Assembly: GCA_021399435.1 (NCBI GenBank)
Contig: JAJTUP010000008.1
Location: 124,001-188,000 of the forward strand
Direction of reading: 5' to 3'
DNA length: 64,000 nt
From: Diaporthe sp. PMI_573
Taxonomy: Eukaryota; Ascomycota; Sordariomycetes; Diaporthales; Diaporthaceae
Positions 62,961-64,000 of the stretch are shown piece by piece. Within the stretch, counting starts at the first letter, position 1; each line of letters starts with the position of its first letter. Below the pieces are notes generated by a model. The model did not search any database and was not told the origin of the DNA. It worked only from the letters and a program-made list of their open reading frames with translations. The translations under genes were made by a program, and so were the position numbers.

Positions 62961-64000
62961 ATGGATCCTGAGGTCCTCTCTTGTGATGCCTTTTTTGAGG
63001 AAGCCGCTCCATCGCCTCCCACGACGTCCAGTAAGACATCGTGCACTCCCCTACCCGAGAAGCCTGACCAACCTGTGGAATACTGCCATCTGTTGCCTGG
63101 GAGACCGATGTCTGATGCAGTCCTGGACCTTCATTGTGCCTTCAACTTTCCACAGTTCTCTCCCTGCGAGCAGACGCTTCGGACGGCAGACACTCCCTCT
63201 GTGACTGAGCTTGGCCAATTACACTTGGATCTGCTGCAGAAAAAGGGACCAGGACAATATGGCTTTGCTGGTATCTCTCACCATCATGTCGACGTCCTGC
63301 CATCACCACCCAGCACGGTCTATCTCAGAAATGGAGTTGGTGACGATTTTACATCCTGGCTTGATCAATGGCTCACAGACGACCCGTCTGGACGACAGGA
63401 GAATCCGCCAGTCAGTTCCTGGTCAACCCTATTTTTGGCACCTGATCTGGACGAACAGTCGTACTGTGGTTCCCTAAACGCCCAAATCGCGGACCGCCTT
63501 GAGCTTGATGCGCTGCTTTTGGACGACGGTGTCTGGTTGAGCGACTTGTGGTGGAATGCCGTGGCAGAAGTCAGCCTCGAATACACTCCTGATGGTAATC
63601 CCACGCCGGAAAGTGGTGGTGAGCAACAATGTTGTGAGAGGGGCGACCAGCACTGTTCTTGGGACTCCACCAATGAAGTCTTTGAGATCAGTCGCGCAGA
63701 TTTCGAGGCCTCATCAAGACGGAAATACTACCCGCAGCCCCCCCCAAAGCGGCTACAGTCGACAAGGAAGGGAGGACAAAGATCTAAGGTAACGCTCGGG
63801 AGACGAAGACTCAAGACACCAAGGCCGACAACATTTAGAAGACCCCTATCCCCGCGATCAAAGACCAAGTCAATCAAATACGTTCGTCTGGAAGAAATCA
63901 CTGATGAAAAAGGAGATCGCTACAAGTGGAATCGGCGGGCTGGTAAGAAAGGGTCCTGGGAGAACAGCAAAAAGGAATCCGTGGATGTCATGGTTCTTTT
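62961..64000 (+). CDS. Large ORF running off the window end (at least 346 aa)
   Basis: From ATG 62961, in strong start context (GCCGCCATGG), the frame is open without a stop to the last base, 346 codons. The N-terminal ~250 residues are acidic with Trp/Asp/Ser clusters (FTSWLDQWLTDDPS, LLLDDGVWLSDLWWN) like an activation domain. A basic Arg/Lys-rich region follows (~265-320: RRKYYPQPPPKRLQSTRKGG, RSKTKSIKYVRLEEI), then DRYKWNRRAGKKGSW. The layout suggests a nuclear regulator, but no family is recognised. The C-terminus lies outside the window. No decay is visible. Confidence 0.7.
   Translation, partial: MDPEVLSCDAFFEEAAPSPPTTSSKTSCTPLPEKPDQPVEYCHLLPGRPMSDAVLDLHCAFNFPQFSPCEQTLRTADTPSVTELGQLHLDLLQKKGPGQYGFAGISHHHVDVLPSPPSTVYLRNGVGDDFTSWLDQWLTDDPSGRQENPPVSSWSTLFLAPDLDEQSYCGSLNAQIADRLELDALLLDDGVWLSDLWWNAVAEVSLEYTPDGNPTPESGGEQQCCERGDQHCSWDSTNEVFEISRADFEASSRRKYYPQPPPKRLQSTRKGGQRSKVTLGRRRLKTPRPTTFRRPLSPRSKTKSIKYVRLEEITDEKGDRYKWNRRAGKKGSWENSKKESVDVMVL

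Noticed and set aside
1..64000. Starship giant transposon
   Set aside because: I looked for a DUF3435-type tyrosine recombinase captain and typical cargo and recognised none.
1..64000. CRISPR array, bacterial operon, riboswitch or rRNA genes
   Set aside because: Short GT..AG introns and fungal families dominate; no evenly spaced repeats with unique spacers and no rRNA-like sequence were seen.
1..64000. Telomere repeats or mimp-type MITEs
   Set aside because: No TTAGGG arrays and no mimp terminal repeat were found on inspection.

Overview
The window looks like a repeat-rich, gene-poor (accessory or subtelomere-like) stretch of a filamentous ascomycete genome, probably Pezizomycotina and plausibly Sordariomycetes. 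The reasons are short GT..AG introns of 50-90 bp, fungal-expanded families (FunK1 kinases, MARVEL proteins, a CYP with a fungal-type membrane anchor, pectin lyase PL1, GH79, an EOGT-like GT61), Fot1/pogo, hAT, MULE, Tad-like LINE and LTR elements, and AT-rich islands plus C-to-T type stop codons that look like RIP (repeat-induced point mutation). No species is claimed.

Layout. 1-6 kb: three unassigned or regulatory genes (a coiled-coil protein, an acidic 367-aa protein, and a two-ZZ-finger protein whose true C-terminus lies in another frame after an intron). 6.3-8.3 kb: AT-rich DNA, a truncated MITE, a solo LTR joined directly to the 3' third of a pogo element, and a methyltransferase scrap. 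9.5-11.8 kb: an NmrA-like gene whose start codon is split by a non-autonomous hAT element with an exact 8-bp target duplication. 12.4-14.1 kb: an intact four-exon cytochrome P450. 16.5-20.1 kb: a HAD hydrolase tail, an intact pogo-type transposase, a full MITE and a second solo LTR. 20.7-24.4 kb: a GH79 glycosidase pseudogene carrying a complete pogo element with about 46-bp inverted repeats and a TA duplication. 25.5-26.9 kb: a secreted pectin lyase whose reading frame is perfect except for four TAG codons, at least three of them at positions where the family has Trp. 28.1-29.6 kb: FunK1 pseudogene. 30.4-31.1 kb: intact four-exon MARVEL gene. 32.2-33.1 kb: GT61 pseudogene. 34.2-37.6 kb: a low-complexity gene split by a 2.8-kb hAT element, again with an exact 8-bp duplication. 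38.8-40.6 kb: 3' end of a LINE. 41-43.5 kb: LTR remnants, a 42-bp perfect inverted repeat and degraded coding DNA. 44.3-46.8 kb: F-box gene with a TAG before a second copy of its C-terminal Trp-rich module. 47.3-48.5 kb: a two-exon gene of a fungal family I cannot name, with one stop. 49-50.7 kb: gag, hAT and MULE fragments and a minisatellite. 53.4-54.2 kb: another MITE and two long hairpins. 54.4-60.5 kb: a C2H2 fragment, a CorA-like protein lacking its membrane domain, a casein kinase 1-like gene and an HMG-box gene. 62.96 kb to the end: a large ORF running off the window.

The genes do not form an obvious pathway or cluster. The unifying theme is transposon traffic and mild mutational decay: at least three transposon insertions sit precisely inside genes, and many decayed genes are broken by TAG codons in TpG-to-TpA context. 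That pattern is expected from RIP, but TAG at Trp codons is also what A-to-I mRNA editing in filamentous ascomycetes can correct to UGG. The pectin lyase and F-box genes are therefore the most interesting loci to test with RNA data.
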